From the NCBI GenBank assembly GCA_903859215.1, contig CAIOLW010000274.1, forward strand, positions 1 through 43,820: a DNA stretch of 43,820 bases. The letters run 5' to 3'. Of the stretch, positions 7,579-15,111 are shown piece after piece; the first letter of the stretch is position 1, and the number at the start of each line of letters is the position of its first letter. Under the pieces are notes generated by a model. That model did not search any database and was not told the DNA's origin. It was given only the letters and a program-made list of their open reading frames with translations. This stretch comes from an uncultured bacterium. GTDB taxonomy: Bacteria > Krumholzibacteriota > Krumholzibacteriia > LZORAL124-64-63. A program made the position numbers and the translations under genes.

Positions 7579-9291
7579 ATGACGAAACTGCGCGTTCTGC
7601 GGTCCCTGGTCACGGTCGCCTGCCTGGCGACGGCCGTGGCCGGGTTCGCCGCCAAGGATGACGGCCTCCTGCGCGTGCACCTGCTGTGGACCAACGACGT
7701 CCACGGCCATATCGCGCCGGAGGGCGCCAAGTTCATGAACCCCGACTTCCCGCCGCCGCTCGGCGGCGGCGCCTCGGCCGCGACCTACATCCGCGAGGTC
7801 ACGGAAAAGGCGAAGGTCGACGGCGACGAAGTCCTGTTGATGGATGTCGGCGACATGTTCCAGGGCACGCCCATCGGCAACAAGACGAAGGGCTCCGCGG
7901 TCATCGACTACTTCAACTCCGTCGGCTACGTGTTCGCGGTGCCGGGCAACCACGACTTCGACATGGGTCGCGAGAACTGCGAGCGCATGGCCCGCATGTC
8001 GAAGTTCCCCTGGCTTTGCGCCAACCTCGTGGAGTCCGCCACGGGCAAGCTCGTCGACTGGGTGCAGCCCACGATGATGCTCGAGATGGGCGGCATCCGG
8101 ATCGGCGTGATCGGCATCATCACGCCGGGAACGAAGAACATGTCGTTCCCGAAGAACATCGAGGGGCTCGAGTTCCTCGACATGGCCCCGACGGTCGAGC
8201 GCTACCGCGACCAGTTGAAGTCGCAGGGCGCCGACCTGATCCTCCTGGCCATCCACGAGGGCCTGCCGTTCGACCCGGTCGCGGGCTGGAACAACCTCAT
8301 CGCCGACCAGGAGAGCAGCGATCGCGACCAGCAGGGATCCTACGGCTCCAACTACTCGCGCGGCGGCAAGAACCTCATGGAACTGGTCAACGCCGTCAAG
8401 GGCGTGGACATCGCCGTGGGGGGCCACACGCACCGCGGTTACCGCGAGCCCTGGATCGACCCGCAGACCCACACGATGTGCTTCGAGAGCTTCGGCAACG
8501 GCAGCAGCCTCGGGCACGCCGTGCTGCTGGTCGATCGCGCCACCCGCGCGCTGGTCGGGTACGAACCCGCCGACGCGCAGGGCACGCTCATCACGCTGTT
8601 CGAGGACGAGATCTGGCCGGACCCGGCGACGACCGCGATCATCCGTCCCTACAACGAGCAGGCCGAGGCGGACATGGGCAAGGTCATCGGTTCGTCGACG
8701 GCCCCGCTCGGCCGCGGCGGACCCGGCGCCAGCCTGGTGGCCAACCTGGTGTGCGACGCCATGCGCGAGCGCTTCAGCGCCGACCTGTCGGTGCAGAACG
8801 CCGGCGGCCTGCGCGCCGACATGCCGGGCGGCGACCTGACCACCCGTGACGTGTTCTCGGTCCTCCCGTTCGGCAACGAGCTGGATGTCGTGACCATGGA
8901 CGGGCGGATGGTGCGCAAGATGATCGAGTCACGCGTCGCCGGCCGTAGCGGCGGCATCCTGCTATCGGGCGCGCGCGTGGTCATCGACCTGACGCGGCCC
9001 GACGGGGATCGCGTGGTCGAACTCGAGATCGGCGGCAAGCCCTGGGACCCGGATTACGAGTACGATGTCGTGATCACGGACTTCCTGATGGCCGGCAACA
9101 GCGGCCTGGGCTTCCTGACGGGCATCCCACCCGGGAAGATCACGCCGACGGGCGTGACGCAGGCCGAGGCCGTCGAGCAGTACATCGGCCGGCACAGCCC
9201 GCTGAAGGTCAGGAACGACGATCGCTGGGTCGAGAAGCCCGGCGTCCCGCAGGCGCCGTACCTCGCCAAGCCGTACCTGGAAGGTTCCTGA
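7579..9291 (+). CDS. Secreted 5'-nucleotidase / UDP-sugar hydrolase family phosphatase
   Basis: 570 residues with a signal peptide (MTKLRVLRSLVTVACLATAV). The N-terminal metallophosphatase domain (about 30-340) carries the expected metal motifs in order: WTNDVHGH (Asp/His), DVGDMFQGTP, GNHDFDMG and AVGGHTHRGY. The C-terminal substrate domain (about 360-550) has VQNAGGLRADMPGGDLTTRD, followed by an SVLPFGNELDVV segment, as in UshA and other 5'-nucleotidases. Such enzymes act outside the cytoplasm and strip phosphate from nucleotides so that the nucleoside can be taken up. The length matches the family. It starts one base after the stop of the FadL-like gene and is the last gene of the envelope operon. 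It is the only catalytic protein in the operon, which suggests that the locus handles extracellular nucleotides or another phosphorylated substrate. Confidence 0.9.
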   Translation: MTKLRVLRSLVTVACLATAVAGFAAKDDGLLRVHLLWTNDVHGHIAPEGAKFMNPDFPPPLGGGASAATYIREVTEKAKVDGDEVLLMDVGDMFQGTPIGNKTKGSAVIDYFNSVGYVFAVPGNHDFDMGRENCERMARMSKFPWLCANLVESATGKLVDWVQPTMMLEMGGIRIGVIGIITPGTKNMSFPKNIEGLEFLDMAPTVERYRDQLKSQGADLILLAIHEGLPFDPVAGWNNLIADQESSDRDQQGSYGSNYSRGGKNLMELVNAVKGVDIAVGGHTHRGYREPWIDPQTHTMCFESFGNGSSLGHAVLLVDRATRALVGYEPADAQGTLITLFEDEIWPDPATTAIIRPYNEQAEADMGKVIGSSTAPLGRGGPGASLVANLVCDAMRERFSADLSVQNAGGLRADMPGGDLTTRDVFSVLPFGNELDVVTMDGRMVRKMIESRVAGRSGGILLSGARVVIDLTRPDGDRVVELEIGGKPWDPDYEYDVVITDFLMAGNSGLGFLTGIPPGKITPTGVTQAEAVEQYIGRHSPLKVRNDDRWVEKPGVPQAPYLAKPYLEGS

Positions 9292-9350
9292 CCACTCTAA
9301 TATCAAGGGAGCGCATGATTTGCGCGCCCCTGCCAAAACTTTTGCGCTCA

Positions 9351-9395
9351 AGCCCACCCGTCGGCGTCCGAAAATGGCGCTACGGGTGGGTTTCG
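9351..9395 (+). terminator. Hairpin terminator after the envelope operon
   Basis: Perfect 9-bp stem (CCCACCCGT at 9353-9361 with ACGGGTGGG at 9382-9390), extendable by two weaker pairs, with a 20-nt loop and a TTTCGCTC tail. It lies 60 bases after the 5'-nucleotidase stop. The loop is long and the T-tract short, so efficiency is uncertain. Confidence 0.5.
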
Positions 9396-9408
9396 CTCAT
9401 CTACCCCA

Positions 9409-9447
9409 GGACATGGATGTCCCGACTGTCGATTTGATCGGCAGTTG
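9409..9447 (+). promoter_or_regulatory. Paired hairpins in the leader of the Clp-type ATPase gene
   Basis: Two adjacent inverted repeats lie just upstream of the ATPase start: GGACATGGATGTCC (9409-9422, 6-bp stem), then CGACTGTCGAT / ATCGGCAGTTG (9423-9433 with 9437-9447, 11 bp including two G-U pairs, loop TTG). The second ends 22 bases before the ATG at 9470. They could form an RNA leader structure or a protein-binding site; function is inferred only from position. Confidence 0.4.
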
Positions 9448-9469
9448 ACCTGACGCCAACGAACAGGAC

Positions 9470-10717
9470 ATGGACGTGAAGATTCTTCGCCATGAAAAGC
9501 GCAATGAGCAGATCTCCCGCTTTACGGCGCACATGAACAAGATGGTCGTGGGGCAGCCCCAGGCCATCGAGAAGATGTCCGACAGCTTCAGCCGCCTCAT
9601 TGCCGGCGTCCATGACCCGGAACGGCCGCTGCTGACGATGATGTTCATGGGCCCGACCGGCGTCGGCAAGACCGAGACCGTGCGGGCGCTCGCCGAGACC
9701 GTCTTCGGCAACCGCCGCGCGTTCACGCGGATCAACTGCCAGGAATATTCCGCGCACTACAACATCTCGAAGCTGCTGGGCTCGCCGCCAGGCTACGTGG
9801 GTGGCGAAATCCGTCCCCTGCTCTCGCAGGAGAACATCGATCGCCACCACCGCAAGGCGCTCGATGCCCAGACGGGCATGATCAGTGAGACCGAAAGCAA
9901 GCTTGGCCAGTTGTTCCCGCCCGACAGCGACCGGCACCTGTCGATCATCCTGTTCGACGAGATCGAGAAGGCGCACCCGAAGCTGTGGAACCTGCTGCTG
10001 GGCATCCTCGAGGACGGCACCGTCGTGCTGGGCAACAACGAAGAAGTCGATTTCCGGCAGTCGATCATCATCCTGACGTCGAATGTCGGCAGCGAGGCGA
10101 TGGGCGCCCACCTGTCGCAGAACGGCATCGGCTTCTCGACCGGCACCAGCGAGGCAAAGCTGGACCGTGATGTGGAAGATGCGGCCATGCGGGCGGCCAA
10201 GAAGGTCTTCCCGTTCGAGTTCCTGAACCGCTTCGACGAGATCATCACGTACCACACGCTCAAGGAACAGCACCTCTACCAGATCCTGGACATCATGATC
10301 GCGCAGGTGCACCACCGGTCGCTGCGCTGCTCCGAGCCGTTCCTGCTGGAGATCACGCAGGAGGCCAAGCGCTTCCTGGTCGATACCGGGACCGACGTCC
10401 AGTTCGGCGCCCGGCCGCTCAAGCGCGTGGTCGAGATGCAGATCGTCACCCCGATCAGCCATTTCATCTGCAGCGAGCAGATCCGCCGCGGCGACCTGAT
10501 CACGGTCGACCGGGGCGAAAGCGGCGACCTGGTCTTCCGCAAGGAGACCGGCGTCACCAGCTGGGAGGAACTGGAGAGCCTCGGCCCCTTCCCGCAGGCC
10601 ACCTGGGCCCGCGAGGACCTTGGGGTCAAGGACGACGGGGGCGAGAAGAAGGAGATCGTCGAGCGGATCACGCGGGTGGTCGCCAACGCCGGCGCCCTCG
10701 TGGGCCAGGACGACTGA
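9470..10717 (+). CDS. Stand-alone Clp-type (ClpA/ClpB D2-like) AAA+ ATPase
   Basis: 415 residues, cytoplasmic. Walker A GPTGVGKT (61-68), the ClpB/ClpA pore-loop signature GSPPGYVGG (104-112), Walker B with IILFDEIEKAH (159-169), sensor 1 ILTSN, Arg-finger region FLNRFDEII and the C-terminal sensor-2 motif FGARPLKRVVE all match the second ATPase ring of ClpA/B/C. The protein has no Clp N-domain, no D1 ring and no visible zinc finger, and is much shorter than full Clp unfoldases (about 750-860). Between pore loop and Walker B there is an extra stretch of some 30 residues (about 118-155) where Clp proteins have only about 15. No IGF/L-type ClpP-docking tripeptide is obvious. Probably an unfoldase or remodeller; substrate unknown. 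Monocistronic between two hairpin terminators. Confidence 0.8.
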   Translation: MDVKILRHEKRNEQISRFTAHMNKMVVGQPQAIEKMSDSFSRLIAGVHDPERPLLTMMFMGPTGVGKTETVRALAETVFGNRRAFTRINCQEYSAHYNISKLLGSPPGYVGGEIRPLLSQENIDRHHRKALDAQTGMISETESKLGQLFPPDSDRHLSIILFDEIEKAHPKLWNLLLGILEDGTVVLGNNEEVDFRQSIIILTSNVGSEAMGAHLSQNGIGFSTGTSEAKLDRDVEDAAMRAAKKVFPFEFLNRFDEIITYHTLKEQHLYQILDIMIAQVHHRSLRCSEPFLLEITQEAKRFLVDTGTDVQFGARPLKRVVEMQIVTPISHFICSEQIRRGDLITVDRGESGDLVFRKETGVTSWEELESLGPFPQATWAREDLGVKDDGGEKKEIVERITRVVANAGALVGQDD

Positions 10718-10770
10718 CCAGGCTGAAAGACAATTTTCTGCGGCGTCACGCAATTGTCACGTGTCTTGCA

Positions 10771-10803
10771 AGCGGCTCCCGACGGGAGCCGCTTCAATTT
10801 TGT
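10771..10803 (+). terminator. Rho-independent terminator after the AAA+ ATPase
   Basis: Perfect 10-bp stem AGCGGCTCCC (10771-10780) / GGGAGCCGCT (10784-10793), loop GAC, followed by TCAATTTTG. It separates the ATPase transcript from the cytochrome operon. Confidence 0.75.
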
Positions 10804-10859
10804 CCAGCGGAAGGAATCGAGAGTCGGTATCGACACGGAAGTGCTTAAACAGGAAGCAT

Positions 10860-10923
10860 TTGGTTGGCAATTGTTAATTTATCAACTAAAGCTCTTGACA
10901 CTTTTCACCGATCAACCAACTCT
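10860..10923 (+). promoter_or_regulatory. AT-rich putative promoter region of the cytochrome operon
   Basis: An unusually AT-rich island for this genome, just upstream of the cytochrome genes. It has a perfect TTGACA (10895-10900), but 17 bases on the -10 candidate AACTCT is poor. A 7-bp inverted repeat, TTGGTTG (10860-10866) / CAACCAA (10913-10919), flanks the -35 and could be an operator. With a terminator directly upstream, the operon needs a promoter in this gap; the exact site is uncertain. Confidence 0.35.
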
Positions 10924-10943
10924 CCGCAGGGATATTCCGCGTT

Positions 10944-11954
10944 GTGGCGCTCAACCCGAACCGAGAGGTTTCCACTTTGGACGCTGACTTCAGGAAATTG
11001 TCATGGTTCGTGGGTGGCCTGCTGTGCTGTGCCCTCGGGGTGGCGTGGAACGTCACACCGCTGGGAGCCGCCGAGGCTGCCACGGACGCTGGCGGAACAG
11101 GCCAGACCCAGGTCTGCCTGGACTGCCACGATGGTCAGGCGGCGAAGCTGGCCGCCAGCCCGCACCGCGTGCTGATGGGGGCGGCCGGAGACGTGGCCAC
11201 CCGCATCTCCTGCACCAGTTGCCACGCCGGCAAGCCGGCCCACTGGCAGGACGACCCGTCGGCCAACCCGATGCCGAACCCGGCCAAGCTGGGCGCCAAG
11301 GAAGTGGCCGCCATCTGCGCGACCTGCCACCAGGGCGCCCACCAGGTCAATATGCAGACCCTCAGCGCGCATGCCGCGGCGGACGTGTCCTGCACCGCCT
11401 GCCACAGCGTGCACGAGGGCACGGCCAAGGGCCTGCTGCACGAGTCGCAGCCGGAACTGTGCTTCGGGTGCCATACCGGCGTCCGCGGCCAGTTCGCGCA
11501 GCTGTCGCACCACCCGGTCGAGGAAGGCGGGGTCCGTTGCACGGACTGCCACCTGTCCGGTGACGACGGCATGGCCGGCGCGGTCCGCCGCGACGTGAAC
11601 GCCACCTGCGGCAAGTGCCACGCCGGCATGCGCGGGCCGTTCCCGTACGAGCACGGCGCGACCCTCGACTACTCGGTCGAGGACGGCGGCTGCCTGAACT
11701 GCCACGACCCGCACGGGTCGGCGCAGCCGGTGCTGCTGAAGCAGCCCTATGCGGCGCCGAACTTCCAGCTGTGCTCGCAGTGCCATACGGTGCCGGGCCA
11801 CAGCATGAACATCATGCACGGCAACCGCTGGGCGGGCATGGCCTGCAACGAATGCCACGTGGACGTGCACGGCTCGTACACCAACCGGCTCCTCCTGACA
11901 CCCGCGCTGCAGTCACAGGGCTGCCTCGCGATCGGGTGCCACGGCGGCCACTAG
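10944..11954 (+). CDS. Periplasmic decaheme c-type cytochrome, DmsE/MtrA family
   Basis: 336 residues from the GTG at 10944. A TTG at 10977 with GAGAGG 8 bases upstream is an equally credible start and gives a tighter signal peptide (core WFVGGLLCCALGVAW). Ten CxxCH heme sites begin at Cys58, 90, 125, 150, 173, 199, 222, 250, 277 and 301. The C terminus adds CLAIGCH (327-333), a C-x4-CH motif that could hold an eleventh heme. Length, heme number and even spacing fit MtrA/DmsE, the periplasmic heme wire that threads into an outer-membrane porin. The next gene is a barrel of the right kind and the third a multiheme lipoprotein, so a porin-cytochrome complex is the natural reading. The alternative is a soluble periplasmic shuttle. 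No terminal reductase gene such as dmsA is adjacent. Confidence 0.88.
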   Translation: MALNPNREVSTLDADFRKLSWFVGGLLCCALGVAWNVTPLGAAEAATDAGGTGQTQVCLDCHDGQAAKLAASPHRVLMGAAGDVATRISCTSCHAGKPAHWQDDPSANPMPNPAKLGAKEVAAICATCHQGAHQVNMQTLSAHAAADVSCTACHSVHEGTAKGLLHESQPELCFGCHTGVRGQFAQLSHHPVEEGGVRCTDCHLSGDDGMAGAVRRDVNATCGKCHAGMRGPFPYEHGATLDYSVEDGGCLNCHDPHGSAQPVLLKQPYAAPNFQLCSQCHTVPGHSMNIMHGNRWAGMACNECHVDVHGSYTNRLLLTPALQSQGCLAIGCHGGH

Positions 11955-11966
11955 AGGGGGTGCGGA

Positions 11967-13553
11967 ATGCGTAACCAAAGCATCAGAAATGACCTGAAGC
12001 GGATCGTGGCGGTCAGCCCGTTGCTGATCGTCGTCCTGGCCCTTGCGCAGCCGGCCCTCGCCGGCACGGTCGGGGGCACGCTCGAGGTCGGCAAGGTGTA
12101 TGTCGAGAAGACCGCCGGCGACGCGAGCACGATGCCCGAGTTCTGGGAAGTGTACGACGGGTTGAATTTCTCCCGCCTGAACTTCGACGGGACGACGGGC
12201 AACCGCACGGCCTTCCACCTGGACGTCCGCGACCTGTCCGCCCACGGCGGCCAGGGCCTGTTCACGTGCCGGGTGGCCGACCTCGGCTCGTTCAGCGTGC
12301 GTCATCACCAGTCCCGGCAACTCTACAGCGCGGACGACCAGGTCCGCGCCGAGCGCCATGACTGGAATTTCAGCGCGAACGTGACGCCGAGTCCGAAGGT
12401 CCGCTTCACGGCCGAGTACGGCCGCCAGGCGCGCGAAGGCGACCGCTGGGCCACGCCCGACGGGACCATCTCGGCGCTCGGGACCGGGTACGACTACCTG
12501 CTGCAGACGCGGTTCCTGGAGGGCGAGTACCGCGGGAACGGTCGTATGTTCGCCGTCGGCCTGGAGGGCTCCAGCCTGACGGACGACCTGCACGCGGGCA
12601 TGGACCGTTCCGGGAGCATCATCTCGGCGCGCGCCAGCCTGCCGTGCCTGCTGTTCCCGGGCAAGGTGACCCACTTCGTGCGCGCCTCGTACGGCACGCA
12701 GGGGCTGGACCACACGGGCATCGACTGCACGACGTCGGCGTTCCAGTACTTCGGCACCGTGCGGGCCTCGGATGACGTCGACCTGCGCTACCGCTTCGAC
12801 GCCAGCCGGATCAAGAGCGACACCACGCACCTGCAGACCGACCGCCTCCGCAACGACGTCGACGTGACCTGGCGTCACGCGAAGGGCTCGTTCTTCGCCG
12901 GTTACGGCTACGCCACGACCGACGATGACAAGACCCTGACCGACACGAACACGTGGCGGGTCGGCGGCGCGTACCACGATCCGCGCTGGCAGCTCCGCGC
13001 CAGCTACGCCACGAGCGAAAAGAACGACCAGGAGAGCCTGACGCTGCTGAAGGACGTGGAGTCCAGTCGCTGGCGGGCCAGCGCCCAGGCCAAGGTGAAC
13101 GACCGGTTGACGGTCGGCGGCGCCTTCCTGCAGCGCGATCGCGACTATCCGATCCTCGACGTCACGGCCAGCGGGAAGCGCTACAGCGGCTTCACGCGGC
13201 TGGCGATCGCCGAGTGGGGGACGGCCTCGGTCGAGTACGCCTACAGCGACGACCAGTACGTGGACCAGGTCGGCGCCTACCGCGCCGACAACAGCACCGT
13301 GACGGCCCGCGTCGACCTGACCGGCGTCAAGAGGCTGCGCCTCGGCGGCGGGGTCACGTACCTGGACCTGGGCAAGGACATGGACGTCGAAAAATCCATC
13401 GTGACGTTCGACGGCAAGTACGACCTGAACAAGGACTACTTCGTGAGTGTGCGCTACAACGTGTACAACTACGACGATTTCGTCCTGCTCGACCGTTACT
13501 TCACGACGAACGTCGTCTCGCTGAATGTCGGTTACAAGTTGCCTGTGGACTGA
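11967..13553 (+). CDS. MtrB/PioB-like porin of the cytochrome conduit (putative)
   Basis: 528 residues with an N-terminal signal peptide (core SPLLIVVLALAQPALAG, mature start near residue 33). The rest is almost entirely alternating polar and aromatic beta strands with short turns (for example ATSEKNDQES, YSDDQYVDQV), ending VVSLNVGYKLPVD, a plausible last barrel strand. MtrB of Shewanella is nearer 700 residues, so this is shorter, and I do not see the N-terminal CxxC of MtrB. The assignment rests on barrel-like sequence and on its place between a decaheme MtrA-type cytochrome (12 bases upstream) and a hexaheme lipoprotein (37 bases downstream). MtrB-type porins sheath the heme wire across the outer membrane. 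RBS GAGGGGGTG precedes the ATG. A generic outer-membrane barrel is the alternative. Confidence 0.65.
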   Translation: MRNQSIRNDLKRIVAVSPLLIVVLALAQPALAGTVGGTLEVGKVYVEKTAGDASTMPEFWEVYDGLNFSRLNFDGTTGNRTAFHLDVRDLSAHGGQGLFTCRVADLGSFSVRHHQSRQLYSADDQVRAERHDWNFSANVTPSPKVRFTAEYGRQAREGDRWATPDGTISALGTGYDYLLQTRFLEGEYRGNGRMFAVGLEGSSLTDDLHAGMDRSGSIISARASLPCLLFPGKVTHFVRASYGTQGLDHTGIDCTTSAFQYFGTVRASDDVDLRYRFDASRIKSDTTHLQTDRLRNDVDVTWRHAKGSFFAGYGYATTDDDKTLTDTNTWRVGGAYHDPRWQLRASYATSEKNDQESLTLLKDVESSRWRASAQAKVNDRLTVGGAFLQRDRDYPILDVTASGKRYSGFTRLAIAEWGTASVEYAYSDDQYVDQVGAYRADNSTVTARVDLTGVKRLRLGGGVTYLDLGKDMDVEKSIVTFDGKYDLNKDYFVSVRYNVYNYDDFVLLDRYFTTNVVSLNVGYKLPVD

Positions 13554-13590
13554 TCCACGTTAGAAACGACCGGTACAAGGAGGAATCGCA

Positions 13591-14622
13591 ATGTCGCTGA
13601 CTCGCAAGCATCTGCTGATCTTGGTCGGCCTCGTGGGCCTGCTGGCCCTGACCGCCTGCACCAGGGAAATCACGACCGTTGTGCAGGAAGAGCCGCAGCC
13701 TTCGACGTGCTTCGAATGCCATTCGGACTCGGACCTGAAGGTTGTCTACGCGGAAGAGCAGTGGGCACTGAGCAAGCACGGCGAGGGCGAGACCCTGGCC
13801 GAGGGCGCGCAGGCCGGCTGCGTGCGCTGCCACTGCAACGAGGGCTTCATCCAGTACGTGGCTGACCCTGCCCGCCTGACCTACGAGGCCACGAACAGCC
13901 CGTCGAACATCGGCTGCTTCACGTGCCACGCGCCGCACTCGAACGGCAACTTCGGCCTGCGCATCACGACGCCGCAGCCGCTGCTGAACGGCGTCTCGTT
14001 CGACCTGGGCGAAGGCAACGGCTGCGTGGTCTGCCACCAGGCCCGCCGCGACGTCGCCGTGTACATCACCGCCAGCAACAGCATCAACAGCCGCTACGGC
14101 CCGCACCACGGCCCGCAGGGCGATATGCTGCTGGGCACGAACGGCTACGAGTACGCCGGCTACACCTACGGCGACACTCCGTACCATCGCGAGATGAACG
14201 AGGACGGCTGCGTGAACTGCCATATGCGCACGGTCGGCCTGGACATGGGCGGCCACACGTTCAACGTGACCGCAGTCAACGAAGAGACCCTGGCCGAGAC
14301 GTTCAATGTCAATGCGTGCAAGGGCTGCCACACCGACATCGGCTCGGACTTCGACTTCAACGGCGTGCAGTCCGAAGTGGACGCGCTGGGCCTGCAGCTG
14401 CGCGGCCTGCTGGTCACTGCCAACCTGATGGTCGAGAGCCCGGCCGGCAGCGGCATCTTCGTCCCGAAGACCGCCAGCGGCGTTTCCGCCGGCAATGCGG
14501 GCGCGGTCTGGAACTACATGTACGTCATGGTCGAGGACAAGAGCCACGGCGTGCACAACCCGGACTACGCGCGTGACCTGCTGCAGTCGGCGATCAACTA
14601 CCTGACCCCGACGGTCCAGTAG
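13591..14622 (+). CDS. Hexaheme c-type cytochrome lipoprotein
   Basis: 343 residues behind a near-perfect ribosome site (AAGGAGGA, 13578-13585). A lipoprotein signal peptide ends in LLALTAC with Cys23 as the lipidated residue. There are six CxxCH sites at Cys40, 77, 109, 145, 207 and 243. A cytochrome-type C-terminal segment (HGVHNPDYARDLLQSA) is shared with many multiheme cytochromes, where its His can be a distal heme ligand. No Asp follows the lipid Cys (it is Thr), so nothing favours inner-membrane retention and surface display is possible. As the third gene after an MtrA-like cytochrome and a porin it is the likely outer, electron-delivering partner, in the role of MtrC/OmcA but smaller (those have ten hemes and about 670 residues or more). 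The downstream terminator closes the operon. Confidence 0.85.
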   Translation: MSLTRKHLLILVGLVGLLALTACTREITTVVQEEPQPSTCFECHSDSDLKVVYAEEQWALSKHGEGETLAEGAQAGCVRCHCNEGFIQYVADPARLTYEATNSPSNIGCFTCHAPHSNGNFGLRITTPQPLLNGVSFDLGEGNGCVVCHQARRDVAVYITASNSINSRYGPHHGPQGDMLLGTNGYEYAGYTYGDTPYHREMNEDGCVNCHMRTVGLDMGGHTFNVTAVNEETLAETFNVNACKGCHTDIGSDFDFNGVQSEVDALGLQLRGLLVTANLMVESPAGSGIFVPKTASGVSAGNAGAVWNYMYVMVEDKSHGVHNPDYARDLLQSAINYLTPTVQ

Positions 14623-14656
14623 TCGCACTGCCCGGCGTTTCGGCCGGGACGGTGAA

Positions 14657-14690
14657 GCGGGCGGTCTTCGGGCCGCCCGCTTTCGTTTTC
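14657..14690 (+). terminator. Rho-independent terminator closing the cytochrome operon
   Basis: 10-bp stem GCGGGCGGTC (14657-14666) / GGCCGCCCGC (14671-14680) with one G-U pair and a TTCG tetraloop, then TTTCGTTTTCCC. It lies 35 bases after the hexaheme gene. Confidence 0.85.
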
Positions 14691-14710
14691 CCTCTCCGGC
14701 GACGCCGGGG

Positions 14711-14742
14711 AAGAAGAAAGGGCCCGGCGACTGCCGGGCCCT
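14711..14742 (-). terminator. Rho-independent terminator for the minus-strand zinc-ribbon gene
   Basis: Perfect 10-bp stem AGGGCCCGGC (14719-14728) / GCCGGGCCCT (14733-14742), loop of four. Read on the minus strand it is followed by TTTCTTCTTCC. It lies just beyond the stop of the gene at 14771-15109. Confidence 0.75.
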
Positions 14743-14770
14743 CGTCCATTTCCTGCAACGTGAACGCGGA

Positions 14771-15109
14771 CTACGGCCAGTACAGCAGCCGTCCGCAGCT
14801 CTCGCATTTCTGCACCTTGTCGACGTTGGTCTTGCTGACGAACGAAGACGGGATGCTCGCGAAGCAGCCCATGCACAGGTTGCCGACCACCGGCACCACG
14901 GCGTGGCCGAAGCGCGCGGTCAGGCGCTTGTACCAGCTGCCCAGGCTCGGGTCGATCTGGCCGGCCAGGCCCTCACGGGCCCGCTTGAGGTTCTCCAGGC
15001 CTTCGTGCTTGAAGCCGAGATCCTCGAGCTGCTCACGGCTTTCCTCGGTCTCGCGGATCATCTGATCCATGTCCTGGAGGGCGACCAGCAATTGCAGTTG
15101 CGGGTGCAT
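14771..15109 (-). CDS. C4-type zinc-ribbon protein with coiled-coil N terminus
   Basis: 112 residues. An N-terminal helical segment (about 5-50, LQDMDQMIRETEESREQL) is predicted coiled coil. The C terminus has two cysteine pairs, CMGC (79-82) and CESC (102-105), followed by GRLLYW, the pattern of COG1579-type zinc-ribbon proteins, which are usually about 240 residues; this one has a shortened coiled coil. The family is thought to bind nucleic acid or ribosomes, but its role is not established. The start lies two bases after the stop of the upstream EIIA-like gene and uses the ribosome site GGGGGAGTG inside that gene's end, so the two are translated as a pair. A second possible use of the coiled coil is as a small secretion or flagellar chaperone. 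Confidence 0.75.
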   Translation of the reverse strand: MHPQLQLLVALQDMDQMIRETEESREQLEDLGFKHEGLENLKRAREGLAGQIDPSLGSWYKRLTARFGHAVVPVVGNLCMGCFASIPSSFVSKTNVDKVQKCESCGRLLYWP

Positions 15110-15111
15110 GG

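Noticed and set aside
10895-10923. Full sigma-70 promoter for the cytochrome operon at the TTGACA box
   Set aside because: The -35 is perfect, but no acceptable -10 lies 16-18 bases downstream, so I list only a putative promoter region.
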